Source of the DNA: Setophaga petechia
Taxonomy: Eukaryota > Chordata > Aves > Passeriformes > Parulidae
Direction: 5' to 3'
NCBI GenBank assembly: GCA_024362935.1
Contig: JANCRA010000014.1
Span: 14,152,258-14,216,257, forward strand
Length of the DNA stretch: 64,000 bases
How positions within the stretch are numbered: position 1 is the stretch's first letter; each line of letters opens with the position of its first letter. The position numbers and the translations under genes are program-made. Positions 24,009 through 37,197 of the stretch are shown here, one piece after another. The notes below the pieces were generated by a model. It made no database searches, was not told where the DNA came from, and saw nothing but the letters and a program-made list of their open reading frames with translations.

Positions 24009-27000
24009 TTCCCATCTGGACCTGAGACATGGCTTTAGAATCCAGGTTTTGAGGTGGCAGCCTGGCATTCAGGCTCAGAGGGAAAAGTCTCCTTCATTGC
24101 TCCTTCCTGGTTTGCCAACACACCTGAACTGGAGTCCAAGTGCAGCCTCTGGATGCTGCAGTGCTCTCTCACTATGGGATGTTGGAATGCACTGACCTTT
24201 ATTCACAGACATCAACAAAGTAGTGGGAAAGACCTAAAATTCTAATTTTCATTCCAGTCTCTCTGACGTTTTGACCATTGGTGAGCTCTAAGAATCAGAA
24301 ACGTGGAATAACTTCCAGTTCTTACTCTTTTTCATCCTGTAACTGTACTGAAAAAATTGCCAGCATTTCAAGGTCCAAACTTGAAGGAAAAAGTTACAGG
24401 ATTTTTGTTTGTTGAATAAAAAACCCCACACTACCCACTTAAATTCAGTAGAATTTTACTTCTTTCAATGTGTCTTTGGTTATGGTATTTTCTTACATCC
24501 CCTCTCAATTTCTGAACTAAAATGAGTAGGAGTAAGCTACTAAAAGTGGGGATCAATGATAATTCGGAATTGAAGCTTTAAAAATTCCATAATGTGTTGA
24601 ATTTAATAGAATTTTTGAGTATTATAAAATATTTCGGGGGAAAAGGCACAGAAAAAGATGTAACTTTCACTAAGCTGTATTTTCAGGCCTTTAAAAAAGT
24701 TTTTACCTGCAACTATTTAAAATTTGAATGTTGACCATCTGTGCATTGTTGTGAGCTGCACACTTCTGAAAATGTGAAAAAACCTTATGAGAAACATTTT
24801 CTTGAGCTTGCCCAAGGAGTCAGAATAATGACTGCAGCTGAAGGAAACACTTCTGTGTTTAATTGATATTTTGGTATAATTCTGAGAGGATGTGCCAGAT
24901 TCTATAAACACATAAAATGGAATACTCTTATTTTCTTTCCTGCTGCAATTCCCAGTAAAATTTTCTGAATTGTTAATGAAGAAGATAACTTACACATCAG
25001 TAACTTCTGGGCAAAAATATTCCCTGGGGTGTGCTCAGTTTGAAAGAAATCTTCTCTGCTGTGTGCTGACAAAGTTTTCTATTTATCAAGACAGTCTGAT
25101 AGGGGTGACCCCCCAGTACAAGATCTGGTCACATTCACTTTTTGCTGAATATCTCAGTGTCATTTCAGTCAAGATGGGACAATTCCCTCAAGAGATGAAG
25201 ACAGCTATCATAAAAATCTGCATGGAAATAAATTTTTATTTTGATACTGAGATGGCTCTGAGATCATCTGACCTTCTTGTTTCAGAATTTGTCACTTGGT
25301 TGAGAAGTGTCACATTGTGGATCCCTCATGTGCTGAAAAGGTGGCAACATGGGAAAGGCAGGAGCCCCCTCAGGCAGAGCCTGGCCACAGCTGCAGGGGG
25401 TGCTGGGCTGGTCAATACAAGCAGTGTCTGAGCTTAGGCTGAGTTCAGACCCCACTGAGGAAAAGTGAACATTGAATTTTAAAGCAGGTGTGATTTTTGA
25501 GCAAAGCGTTTGGTAATACTGAGGTTTCAAACAGTAAAAATCCTGAGACTCTCAAGTGTACGTTGCTTTTTGGTTTGCTTTCTCCCCCACTCTGGTACCA
25601 CCTGTTTCTTTTCATTTTCATTTTCCCTTTGGTCTGTTGACCTTGTTAAAAATAAATAAAGCCTTTCTACCTTTTTTTGAATTTATTGAAAAATTGTTCA
25701 AAGGAAATGAGACTGGAGCCTAAAAACCTTTGGTTTTCCCCTTAAAAAAGCAAACACCTTTATGTGTTATCATTGATCTAGTAAAAAGTCATTAAGCTTT
25801 CAAGTATTCCTTATCTACATAACATATTTTAGAAATAAAAGCCTTGTTGGTAAATTGCAATTAGACTTTGCTGGTTTTGTATGCTGGCAGAAACTTGCTC
25901 TGTATTAAAGGTGAAGATAATTGAAGGCAAATGGACTGTATTGGTGGCAGTTCAGGGTTTTGTGCAAGGTATTTTTTTCTGTGAAAACATACTTTGGGCT
26001 ATGAACAATATCTGTAGATTTTGTCAGAGGCCCTTGACCGTGGTGGGGTTTGTTAATGAATGCAGGTGAGGTGCAGGGCACTGGGTGGCAGGGCTGCTGC
26101 TGCCTGTCCTGCTCAGCTCTGAACTGGAGAGAAGAGGAGGATGAAGGCAGAAAAGGTCTGGCACAATGACAAAACTGAGGCTGAAAATGTCTCCATCCAC
26201 CTCAATGAAGACACAAAGCAGTAAGTGTGTCTTTTCTGGGTGAATCAGGTATTATAGAGAATTTAATAAAAGTTGATGGCATAAGCAGAAGTATGAGCTG
26301 AGTGCAGTGTAAGAGAAATGATCAATTCAAATTGCTTCCATGTAGAGTGGCAGTGAAATGGGAAGTGCCTGGTTCAGCTTTATGCTCACACACAGCACAC
26401 AGCTGTACCCTGGAGAGGAACAATCCTGGCAGCAGCTCCAAGGTGACACAACATGGAAAGCCTCCAGGATGGGAGTTGGAAGGAAGGGTGGCCTGTGTGG
26501 TGGCTTTTTAATAACTGCAGGAATATTTAGTTTGAATTCTTTCTCCATTTGGACTCACAGGACACGAGTTAGAAACGTGGTGTCACGATGAGGACGCTCA
26601 TAGAAACAGAGAATTCTATCAGCACAGCTGCTCCAGGCTGGGGCAGGGTATCTGTCCTTACAGAACTCCAGTTTGGTTTGGGAGTTTGAATATGAGTTGA
26701 GAGTAAGGTGTCATAAGCAGGAAGCCCTTCTGAGAGTTTATTAAATAGCAGATTAAGAAAAGGTTGGATGAATTTTGCCATTGTGGAATTGGCCTTTTTG
26801 CTTTGCTGGGTAGCTGAGTGGTTTAAGCACCAAGGGGAGTCTGCACACTGCATGCTTTCAGTGATCCTGCACCACGGAGTCAGGGGAAAAGAAATCATGC
26901 CAAAGTACACCAGTCTGTTCTCAGAGAACTCACAGGGGTGAAATGCAAACCAGCTGTGAAGGGGGCAGAGGGAATGAGAAACACTTAAGTAATAGAAATT

Positions 27001-29866
27001 TAATTACTGTGAATTTTCATCATAAACACATCAGAAGTAGACCACACCTCAGCGTACTTCCTGGTCTTCAGTTATCTTTAATTAGAAAATATCCTAATTA
27101 TTTTTATTCCCAGGAAATTGTATATTGTCAGGCTCAGGGAATTCTATATTGTCAAACTATTTTTTTCTTTATGTAAACGTTGAGAGGTATGCTTTAGAAC
27201 AGAGGGACTTACTAATTAAATCTTCTTTTTCATCACACATATCCTAAATTATCTGTATAGTTTACACCTGTAGGCATCCTTAGTTTTAGATATTCTGTAC
27301 TCAGATATTAATTTGTTAGGAACTTATTTTTTTAATAAATTGCTTGTAAATTGCAAAATACATATACAAGTGTAAATAAATATATTCAAATGAGTCAGAC
27401 AAAGTTATCTTCATGTAGTAACAAAAGCCATTCAGTTGCCTTCTATGTTTTGATCTGTAACATGAGATTGAATAATCTGCACCATTTTTTATGCTCAGTG
27501 TTATCCCTGTCACTAAAAAAGTTAGCAGATTTTTAATTATCTGCAATATTATGTGAATATTATGTGAGTTATGAAGGATGCTCCTGAGCATATAGAACCA
27601 TTGCAGTGCTCAATCAGTGTCATTTCACATATGATGAGTTGAATAGTTTTTTTTTCTGTGAGGAGTTTACTTCTCCTTCTCCTGTTCAATTTAGCGTACA
27701 TTTGCCTAAATTTTGTTATTTAAAACTCGAGTTTCTAATTTAAGTTTCTTCTTAAGTGCCCCACCCCAGTTTTCCTTCAGAGTATCTTTGAAATATGATC
27801 AATCTCCTCTGTATATGCTGATAAAAATTCTGTGCAGATAAATCAAAGTGTGGGTTTGCAAAGGAGAACATTATTCCATTATCAAATAAATCACTCAGTT
27901 TATGACTCCTTTTAACTGCACTGCTAGAAGTTATTTACTGAATGATCATGAATTACAGGTGGTATTTCACTCAGAGTCACAGATACCTGAACAGGTCAAA
28001 TATTTTAGTGCATAACCACAGCACAAAACAAGAAAATGTGAAGGCCAAATCTAATAGCCCTTTAGTATTTCACACATAAATAGAGTTTTTTATATTTGCT
28101 TCAAGATTAGTATTTCTTGGTATCTGTATAGTATATACATATCTGAATATGTAATTGTACTTTGATTCAGGATCCCACAATAGTTTTGGTGTGAGCCCAG
28201 CTGGGGTGGGTGTTGGCAGTGCAGGTTTGGTGCTCACTGCCATGGGTGGGTGGCTCTGTGCCCTTCTCAGCTTTGTACAACAGGAAGGCAAGGAACAGCT
28301 CCATGGAATTCCAGCCCATCCATTAAAAACACCCCACTCCTGGCATCAGGGATTTGCTGAGGTGAAGTCTCATGATTCAGCAAAGCCCCTCCATGCTAAG
28401 TACAGAAAAACCAAGTACACAAATAAACATCATAACTGAGTACATAAAGTCCCAATATTTCTGTTAAGGTACTATGGAATCTAGTCACCGTTGGAGTTCC
28501 ATATCCATGACTTCAATTGTGATGGATTTCAGTAATGTAGTGGCTGTTGCACCCAGGGGTTCATTCCTTGCCATACTGTGCAGGGTGCTGTCACCCTGCC
28601 TGGTTTATTTTCTGTCCAATAAGATATCATAAATTCCTTTTGATATAAGAGAGTTTTCTTTGATTCCCTTGTGGATCATGTAGTACAGGGTTGTTCTACA
28701 CTTTTGGTATCTGAGCTTTAAGAGTACCTCAGAAGGGCAGGGTGGGCACTGATATTTGTGAGTCCTCTGCACAAAATCTGGAACTTGAGCAGGTCCCTGA
28801 GGAAAGTTCCATGTGATTTCCTTTGTGATGGAGCAGGAGGGCTCCTTGCTTCAGACTGACACAGGCAGAAATTAAAATTGTCTAGAGCAGCAATGATGGT
28901 ACTCGTGGCCTGAGAGATTTTCAGCTGCATGCTGGAGATCAGATGCCCAAAGGACTAAAACCATCCCATCAATTTAAGGAAGAGAGGCCAAAGGAGTATT
29001 GCATCTCACCCTGCTTTGACTTGCTGTGTGCTTGCTGCCATTTCAGACACAAACCACTCTGTTTTCAAAGCATGGTTTGATGCTCACTTAAAATAATCTG
29101 CAGAACCCTGCAAAACTGTACCAGGACTTGCTAGCAGCAATGTATCTTGATTCACATTTTTATAAAGAAGTATTTCAGTTTGCATCAGTTTGCCATAAAT
29201 GTATGAAACAAAAGAAAAAATGCTTAGCAATAAAGCAGAATGAAATGGATTTATGAACCTTTGCTAGTAATTTCAGGATGAATCCTCTGAGTTCCTCATG
29301 AATTGCACTCACTGAAGTATATGCAAATAGTCAATATTTCTGGTGAAGCAGGCAGGTTTACTGGTCTAGATCTTTGTAGATTTTGACAAACTGTCCCTAA
29401 AAAATAAAAATAAAAGTTTAAGAATCCTCCAATAAAACCATCAGTTTTTAAAGTATGAATTGCTTTGCTTTCACATTTCAAAGCAACCCTTAATTTGAAA
29501 CTGTTGTTTTACTATGCAACATACAGAAATACTAAAAATTGATCACATTAAGAGGGAACATTTGTTTGGTACTGGCAATTTTGATATGTTTGAAAAGCTA
29601 ATGAACTGGGAAATGATGACTTTATGCTCAAAATGATTTTTGAGTACCCTGTCATGCAAAAACAACTTTAATTATGTATTACATCCACTGCTTCCCAAAG
29701 AAGCAAAAAGATTTCTTATCTAGCCATTTCTCAGGATATTCAGCATACCAGGAAACAGATCATCTTATTACAGAGAATAAAAGGAGTAGGTTTTCTTCTA
29801 GTATTTATTATAATGCAAAGAGGGATCACTTCTTTCAAAGAGACAGTTTATCAGGCATGTAATATA
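24009..29866. other. AT-rich unique non-coding sequence
   Basis: About 5.9 kb. The largest frame is 153 codons (24970-25431, plus). It has no domain, no flanking splice-site pair and no homology that I recognise, so it is not called. A perfect 11-bp duplication (AATATTATGTG) lies at 27545-27566. Around 26220 a GTAAGTG donor-like string follows about 150 bp of moderately GC-rich sequence, but no matching acceptor-bounded reading frame is convincing. No transposon is recognised. Confidence 0.55.
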
Positions 29867-29884
29867 TAATACACATGTGTATTA
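29867..29884. other. 18-bp perfect palindrome with central E-box
   Basis: TAATACACATGTGTATTA is its own reverse complement, and the centre CACATGTG contains a CANNTG E-box core. Symmetric sites of this length are possible dimer-binding sequences, but the flanks are AT-rich and a chance or slippage origin is plausible. No nearby promoter or exon gives it a role. Confidence 0.8.
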
Positions 29885-32800
29885 GGAAAATGTGTTTACA
29901 TTAAAAGCTTATAATACATTCATATATTTATATTTTTACTGTCGTTAAATAATGAAAAAGAGAAGGAGTACTCAAAGCTGTGACCATGTGTGCAAAAGTG
30001 CACGTGCTGCTATGTCAGCCTCAAAACTGAGAGTGGAGTATGTCCTGATGGCTGGTCCCATGAATTGCCAGAGGATGTGAATGTAGATTTGTGATCTATT
30101 TTCACAGCTACCACAGGGGAGTGTGTCTTAAGGACTGACAGCACTTCAGCTTTGAAACAGATGCCTATAGACTAATGCTATTCCAATTCATGTGTTCCTG
30201 AGAATATTCTTCTGGGAATTATAACCCCAGTACCAAAGAACAATCAAAAGGTTTTTATTTTTACCTTTTCCAGCATTATTTTGATCCCATAATGCAGTAT
30301 AGATTAGACTAGACACACATTGCAGGTGCACACTTGACTTTCCATGGAGCTCCTTATCATCAGATCATCAAATGAAACCTTTTCTCCCTGGGCATCTGGA
30401 CCCCAGAGAGATAAAACCTTTGGTTTTTCTGACTCAAAATACAGCCAATTCATTTCTAGGCTGCCTGATCTGTTACTACACCACCAGGACAGACATTATT
30501 TCATTCTTCATGGATGAAGGGGCAGACTGTAACTGTGAGGCAAGAGATGAATGAGGAATGGGGAACAGAACTAGAACAGACACTCCTGGCAATATGCAAC
30601 AGAAAAGAGTGATGTGTTGGAAAGGATGCTGCTAGTGTAGTGGAAAAGTTCTTAAAAATGTTCTTCCTTTCATAGAAATCAAATTATACTAAAAAATGTT
30701 GATTGAATCTATGGCAAGTGGACTTTGCAAGCCAGTTCTGTCTCTGACCTGCAGGACTCTCCCAAAAGGAGCATTCAGTTTCATTTTCATGGAGTCCACT
30801 GTCATCAGAGAACTTGCTTTTTCTTTCCATCTTCCTCATATCTCTTACTGTGCCTGATTTTCCTTATGCATTTTTGCCTCTTTACTGGTGCTGATTACCA
30901 GCATTTTCTTTTGTTCATGCAGCAGCAATTTAACCTGTCCACTTTTAAGAAAAACCACAAATTTCAAAGAAGCAACCCAAGCAGGCTGTGTAATGCAAGT
31001 ATCAGATGGATTGGAATATTTCAGTCCAGCACATCAGGAAATTGTGATGGGTAGCAGTGCTTTAAAATGAAGTAACAGAGAATAATGAATGAACCATGAC
31101 TCATAATGAAATCTAGAAGAAAATAATGTTGAAGCTGGAGAGACAACACAGTGATGCTGAAATGTCATACATGTCATAAAACTTCACTGAAAAAAGATTT
31201 GAGCTGAAGCTCTACAAGGAAACAATAGTTTATGTTAGTTTTCAGCCTCTGAATTCATTGGAAGAGGAGAAGACTTAAATAAGACATTACATTTGTCATA
31301 AGAAATGTAAATATAAGCCTGCTGTTTTCTTAAAAAACCCCAAACACAAATGGTGTGTGGGTGTGAATTACTGAGACAGGCTCTATATTTCATTTACACA
31401 GTAATTGCAGCTGACAGGTCTCTTTTCTCATTGACTTCCTGGATGGTTGTCCTGCGTGTCTCCCTGTCTCTTTGCAGTAAATTTCAAAATTTAAGATAAA
31501 TGAAGACAATAAGCAAGAATCCTGTGCAGAATTAAGCATTTTTAGGTGTGATGATTGTGGCAGCTTCATTCAGAAGATTCCAGTTAGCATTTTATAAATA
31601 TCAAATGATAATCAAGGTTAGGTATAGACTGTCAGAACTACAGCTGTAATAAATGCAGAGGATCAGAAAATTACTTCATAATGAAAAGATATATGGCCCT
31701 GTTCCAAACCCAAATTCACACCACCAGCAAATTAGGAGAGGGTATTTCAAGAGCATTTGAAATAGGCCACAGTTATTGAATGCAAAGGGACATGTTTGCA
31801 ATGATCTCATTATTATTATGTTTGTTCTAATTTGATAATATACACACTATTCTGTAAACACCTAAACTTTTCTGGAGTATTTTCATTTCTTTTTCTAAAA
31901 GTTTGCAGTTTTCTCTATGTTGGATGATTTTTATTCTTATAGAGTGAAAAGTATTTTGTGGAAACAGGGGATGCTGAGCCACAAGGGCCACCAAAGATTG
32001 ATCTCTGGTCAAGACAAGCCAATTCTGACCTGGAGAAGGTAATTTTTTAGGAAGGTGTGGGCCTTTCTATGTCTGGCACATTGTGTGGGTATGAAGATGA
32101 ACCCTGTGTTCATCTGAAGAAATTAATTTCCCAGGTGCATTGAATTTTATGGCATTACTCTGAAGTGAGGGAAGGCATTGCAAATAGCTGTAAGTCAGGC
32201 AACAGTAATGCAATGACTGGAAAATACCTGAAGTGGAAATATAAAAAGGACATTGGGAACAGAAGTTGCTTTTCCAAACTGATGCAGTATTGAATTCTCA
32301 GTTATAGGTGTGAGTGTGATGTTACAGCTTCTGATGGTCTGAGTGTCAAGGACAACAGCCCAGCTTCTGTCTCAGGGCTGTGCCACTTGCAGAACATGCA
32401 GGCACCAAGGTAAATAAATTCTACCTGATTACAAAGTTGCTGAGGCAAAAGAGGAAGGTGCATCTCAACAAAGCAAAATGCAGCTATTTTTGAAGGGTTT
32501 TTGTAAGTTTTCCCCTTTATTTTCTCTACAAAAGTAATTTTAATTTGCATTTCTGATGCTCATATGTATCTAGAACAGTCACCCACAGGCTGCAAACAGA
32601 AAGTAGAAGGTATCCTGAGCTGAGGGGCAGGAACATTGCTGTGCAAAACCCCTTAACTTCCTCTGCTGACTGGTGCATTAGAGGGAAAATGGCTGTAAAT
32701 TTACTCCACTGACATGGCTGAATGAACTGAGACTTCGTGTAAAGAATCATGAGCCAGCACTCAAGTTATGTTCAAGGTCAATTCATTTACATTTGGTAAT

Positions 32801-33690
32801 TAAAAAAAGGCATATTGAAATGCTGTGAATCTTGAGGAGGATATATGAAAGCTCATTTATCAGGCTATTATGATGACTATTTTATGCTATTAATGACTTT
32901 CCTTCAGACATGCTTATGCACTTGCCCTTCAAATCCTCTTACATTTCTCTACCTTGTAACTTTGACTCACTTATGAAAAACACTGCTTAAAATTCCATGG
33001 TCAACAACGTGTGTATTGTATATTCAGTTCTCTGGTGTTCCTATAGGAATCTTTACATAAAATGCAGCACTATTTAATCTTTCACATAAGTTTGGGTTAG
33101 AGGGTTCAAGTGTTTATTTTTAGTGATTTATTCAGTTAATCATATTCTTCAAAGGCTTAGGCACAAAAAGAATAATATCTTCTTTTTCCCTTTTCTTTTT
33201 ACAAGGATACACAACAGAATATGGGTCTGAGGTACTTACAATTTTCTGCACATTTCTTTTTAAAAAATCCTCCAGTACTGAGACATTGGAGCTATGTGGC
33301 AAAAGGAATCACAATTTGCACTTACAGCAAGCTCAAAGCCCTCTGCCAGTGAGTGGATATTAGCCCACTGCCTAAACTTTGAAGTCTCAGTGGTTATACA
33401 GCTCATCATTACCATGTTCTTTTAAAAGAAGTAAGTTATTAGAATATGTTAATATTTTCACAGAAAGCAAAGGAATGTCCCAGCTGGAGTCCTGAGTCCA
33501 TTTTTCCTGAGCAATCTGTGTGGCTTGACTTCAGGGCAAGTGCCTCTTCACTAGAGGCATCAAAGAGTTTCCTGTGGCAAGAACTTCCCTGTATCATGGT
33601 GAGAAAAATGTAATTCTGATCCTCTAAATTTTTTTTTTCTGAAGGCCTTTTGCTGAGGTGTTGGGAAGAAACTGAGTTCTGAGTTTAGAG
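29885..33690. other. AT-rich unique non-coding sequence
   Basis: No frame above 109 codons (30725-31054, plus, with nothing recognised). No repeats apart from short A/T runs. No RNA gene seen. Confidence 0.6.
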
Positions 33691-34040
33691 CATTGGAGCT
33701 GTAATGGGGACAAGGTGGTGTTTAAAGCTTGATGAGGGCAAGTCCATTCCTGCTGGTGGTTCTCCTCCTCACAGGAACAGAAGTCCTCAGGGTCTGGGGA
33801 GCAGCCCTGCCCTGCCAAAGGCAGCTCCTCCTTTGGCTGGCCCTGGACCAGGCCCTGGCCCTCACAGCTGGGGAGGGAGCAGTGCCCAGGGCTCAGCACC
33901 TCACCACACTTGTGGCTCCTGTCCCCGTGATCCCCCAATTCCAGCTTTGGTTTTCTCTCCACGTCCACTGGTGCAGGTCTGGGACTCTTCCCCTTAGCTC
34001 AGAGCTGCCTCTGGGGGCTGCTCCAACAGGGATGCACAGT
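33691..34040. other. GC-richer patch with signal-peptide-like open frame (not called as gene)
   Basis: A GC-rich 350 bp with opposed overlapping frames: 33704-33997 and 33729-34088 on the plus strand, 33624-33968 on the minus strand. The 33729 frame starts with a basic then Leu/Val-rich segment that superficially resembles a signal peptide. The rest is Leu/Ala-rich without cysteine or motif structure, and the opposite strand is equally open. Composition explains this best, so no gene is called. Confidence 0.4.
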
Positions 34041-35510
34041 TTGAGTTGTACTGATGACTTTAAGGGATATTTAGAGTGGTTTTTTTAAACTCCTGGTCAA
34101 ATCACTCAGCTGTTCACAACTTGCTTTCTTTGCAACAAACCCCAGAGACATTAAAATGTTACTCTTTTCAGTCAGGAGTCCATTTACTGCTGAGTTTGCA
34201 TTATGCAAACACGCTGACAGCCAGTGCAGCACTGTGGGCAGCCAAGGCAAGATCAGAAAGGCTATTTTCAGAAAAAGCAATGAATCTCAGCACCTTCCAT
34301 CTAGCATTTGGCTTTGGAATGAAAGATGACTTACCTTGAAAAGACAGGGGTGAGTTCTAGGAAAGCTGAAGCAAATTAGTAAAAAGCCAATTTGTCTGTA
34401 ATCCATTTTTAATGAAATGGCCAATCAGTATTCCAACAATTGTACTGTTGTTTAGAATTTTTTCCTCTCTAGTTGTGTGTGGGTGATTTCTCTCTCTCCA
34501 TGATCTAAAGTGACTTGCTCTGAGTGACCATGACTGTCCATGGAATTCTGGGGTGCTCCAGTTTCAGTTTCCACTCAGGGTGATGTATCCCAAGTTATTC
34601 TGCACCATTTTAGTACTGCTAAGGAGATGATTAATAAAGAGTTCCAGAAAACCTGGAAGTATTTTGAACAGCACAGGTGGATTTTGAGCTAGCAATACCC
34701 TACTGAAAGTGTTAATGTATACATTTCCATTGGTTTTAAAAATGTGTACATTTGGTGGCTGCATCTTTGCTCACTCTGTGCACATATATGCTAAATTGTT
34801 TCAAAATGTGCAGCTCAAGATTTCTGAGGATGTGTAGTCCTTACAATTTTTACAGCATAGCTAGAAATATTTCTGCCTGAACACTATTAAACAATGCTCT
34901 CTGTGTCATTTCTTGTTTTCCTCCATGGGTAGCTCTGGTTATAAACCAGTTTCAGCTGCATTTGACAAAATATGAAAGTCTCAAAATTATTAAACAGCGC
35001 AATTATGTCCCAGCAGCACCATGGGGTGCTAGAAAGTATTTACTTGATATAGTAGCAACCAAAAGACAGCAGGTGATAGATGTGAATTTTGCCAAGCCTG
35101 GCAGCTTACAGGTATGATTAGCAGCAGGTAATTCCTGCACAACTTGAGAAAATGCAGGCTGGTGAAAGATAAGTTGAATTTCCCATCCATGGAGATAAGC
35201 TTCAGCTGGTGTTTGTGCATAATCAGAGAAGCTCTGTCTCACTCCTGGTTTGGATTCTGTGGATACTGAGCAAACAGGAGCTTAGGATGTGACTTCCCCA
35301 CAACCCAGAAAAATATGCTGTGAGCCCCAGGACAGCCCATGGCTTGTTTTGAAACAGCAGATTCATTTTATTTTTCTGAGCTTTATCTCTCTTATGCTCT
35401 CCTTGAGATTTCTTTTCCTACCTGTGCTCCCATTTGCTGATATCACCTTTCACAGCTTCCCTCATCCCGTTAAGTTATGCTATTTGATGTTTTAAAAATA
35501 CTCAGAGTCC
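34041..35510. other. unique non-coding sequence
   Basis: No gene or repeat recognised. The largest frame is 87 codons. Confidence 0.6.
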
Positions 35511-35529
35511 AAAAAAAAAAAAAAAAAAA
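35511..35529. repeat. A19 mononucleotide tract
   Basis: Nineteen consecutive A residues on the plus strand, followed by GGAAAAG. A pure run this long could be the tail of a plus-strand retroposon or processed RNA insertion. However, the upstream 300 bp (including frame 35289-35495) matches no transcript or element I recognise, and no flanking target-site duplication is obvious. A simple homopolymer expansion is equally likely. Confidence 0.9.
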
Positions 35530-37078
35530 GGAAAAGTAGGAAGTGAAATGGAATAAACATGTCAGTTTAGCTTCTTTTCATCTCAGCTGTTTGTCCTGGG
35601 TACTGCAGGACATCCACCCTGGAATCACAGAAAGTTATGCAAGCCCAGATTAGGGCAATTTTCAACATATCTGTATTTCAGACTCAGGTGGTGATCAGAG
35701 CTGATGAATATGTATCCAGCAAAACAGATGAGGCATAAACCTCCTGCAGAGAGATCCCATTCAGTCATTAATAATGGTGGCTTAACCATGCCTGACCATG
35801 CTGCTGCCTGCAGCAGACTGAGGGCATTAGAGGGGCTCTTAGCTGGATCAGCTTCTCTTCTCTGGGTCTTTGGCAGAGATGGAAGCACTCAGGGAATGTT
35901 TGTGTAATACGAAATATATTTTTTTAAGCACCACTTAATTATTTGTCTAACATAATTCTAAAAGCTTTGTCACCACAGTATGGATAAATGGTTTAGTGCC
36001 TGGGGATATAGTTTTATTTTAAAGTTTAAGTGAAATGTTTTCCTCAGAGGATCAGAAAGAAAGCTTCTGGTCTGGAAAAGTATAGAAACATCTGGTGGGT
36101 TGTATTTGCTTGGAAGGTTACTGCCCTCTTAGGAGGCTGGCTTTTGGTGGTATCAGTACTGACCTTAATTACTATTGTGATATTAAACTGGTTTTAACAC
36201 ATTTTTATTTATCATTACAAGGAATAAACATCTTCCTTCCTCTACACATCATTCAAAATCAAATGGAATCTAGTTATTTTGCAGTATAGCAAGTACTCTA
36301 AACATTGACTTAGTGGCAAGTGTTACAACATCCTTAAGCACCTCAATGACTTCAGCTGTTCTCAGATGCTGCTCCCAGGAAATGCAGCTCAGGAAGAAAA
36401 TAGAAAAGGAATCTCTTCCTCAAGGTATCTTTTTCTTGATCAATGCCCAGATGTTGTACCTGAACTGAAATATCTTCTTTTGTGATTTGATTTCACAAAA
36501 CTGAGCTCTGGCCATATTTCTGCTTTCATGTAAACATTGCATGTAGATGCTGACCTAAAGTAGCTTTCATAGGAATTCTGTACCTGCTTCATCATTCTTC
36601 TTATCAAGTTTCACCAGAGAACATAACAGATGTTCTGATTTCAGATGACATTGTACCTTTTCAGCCTCCAAAAAAACCATTCACTTGATGAAAATCCATA
36701 TGTGTCCAGGTTTCACTTTTTCTATTGCTTGCCTTTTTTTTTTATGAGTGAAAATTCAATGTCTTACTCCAGAAGTGAAAAGTAACCTTATACAATATCT
36801 GCACTTGGAAATGTAATTCAAGTGAGAAAGTTTGGCAGTACAGCAGCTCTTAGGAAAGAAAAGAAACAAAATTGAATCACCAGTGAAAGAAATGGAAACA
36901 TTTCACTGAACTGGATCCAAACAATGTGTCGGTGTTGCTCTCCCCAGGTTTTGTTGTGTTTGTATTATGGGATAGCTTTTGCAGGCATCAAGGAATAAAA
37001 GTGCCTCCAAACACTGTAACTCAGCCAGGGCTTCAGCAGAGCTAAATTTTCCTTATTCTGTTTTTGTAGTTAGGAGAA
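35530..37078. other. unique non-coding sequence
   Basis: Nothing recognisable. T10 run at 36734-36743. No frame above 87 codons. Confidence 0.6.
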
Positions 37079-37197
37079 CACCTTGAGGGCCAGGCTGGAT
37101 GGGCTGCAGTGAAGGTGTCCCTGCCCAGGGCAGGAGGGCTGGAACTGAGATCATCTTCAAGGTCCCTTCCAGCCCAAGCCATTCTGGGATTCTGGGA
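37079..37197 (+). mobile_element. CR1 LINE 3'-end fragment (dead)
   Basis: Three blocks are typical of avian CR1 3' ends and are in the correct order: a CCAGGCTGGATGGGCT segment, a GAAGGTGTCCCTGCCCAGGG segment, and GGTCCCTTCCAGCCCAAGCC. The fragment ends in ATTCTGGGATTCTGGGA, a degenerate copy of the terminal octamer repeat. Compared with the usual arrangement, roughly 15-25 bp appear deleted between the first two blocks. Only the 3'-most ~120 bp is present, as normal for 5'-truncated CR1 insertions, so no reverse transcriptase remains. The orientation places the element's 3' end to the right. The substitutions suggest an old copy. Confidence 0.85.

Noticed and set aside
23433..24038. 201-codon frame ending in nonapeptide repeats
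   Set aside because: The repeat half is the 27-bp minisatellite. The first 120 codons match nothing known and lack splice or transcript support.
26080..26235. Possible exon before GTAAGTG near 26224
   Set aside because: The base before the donor is not the usual G, no frame-consistent acceptor is evident, and the peptide is unrecognised.
33729..34088. 119-codon frame starting with a signal-peptide-like segment
   Set aside because: It lies in a GC-rich patch where the opposite strand is also open. No mature-domain features, and composition explains it.
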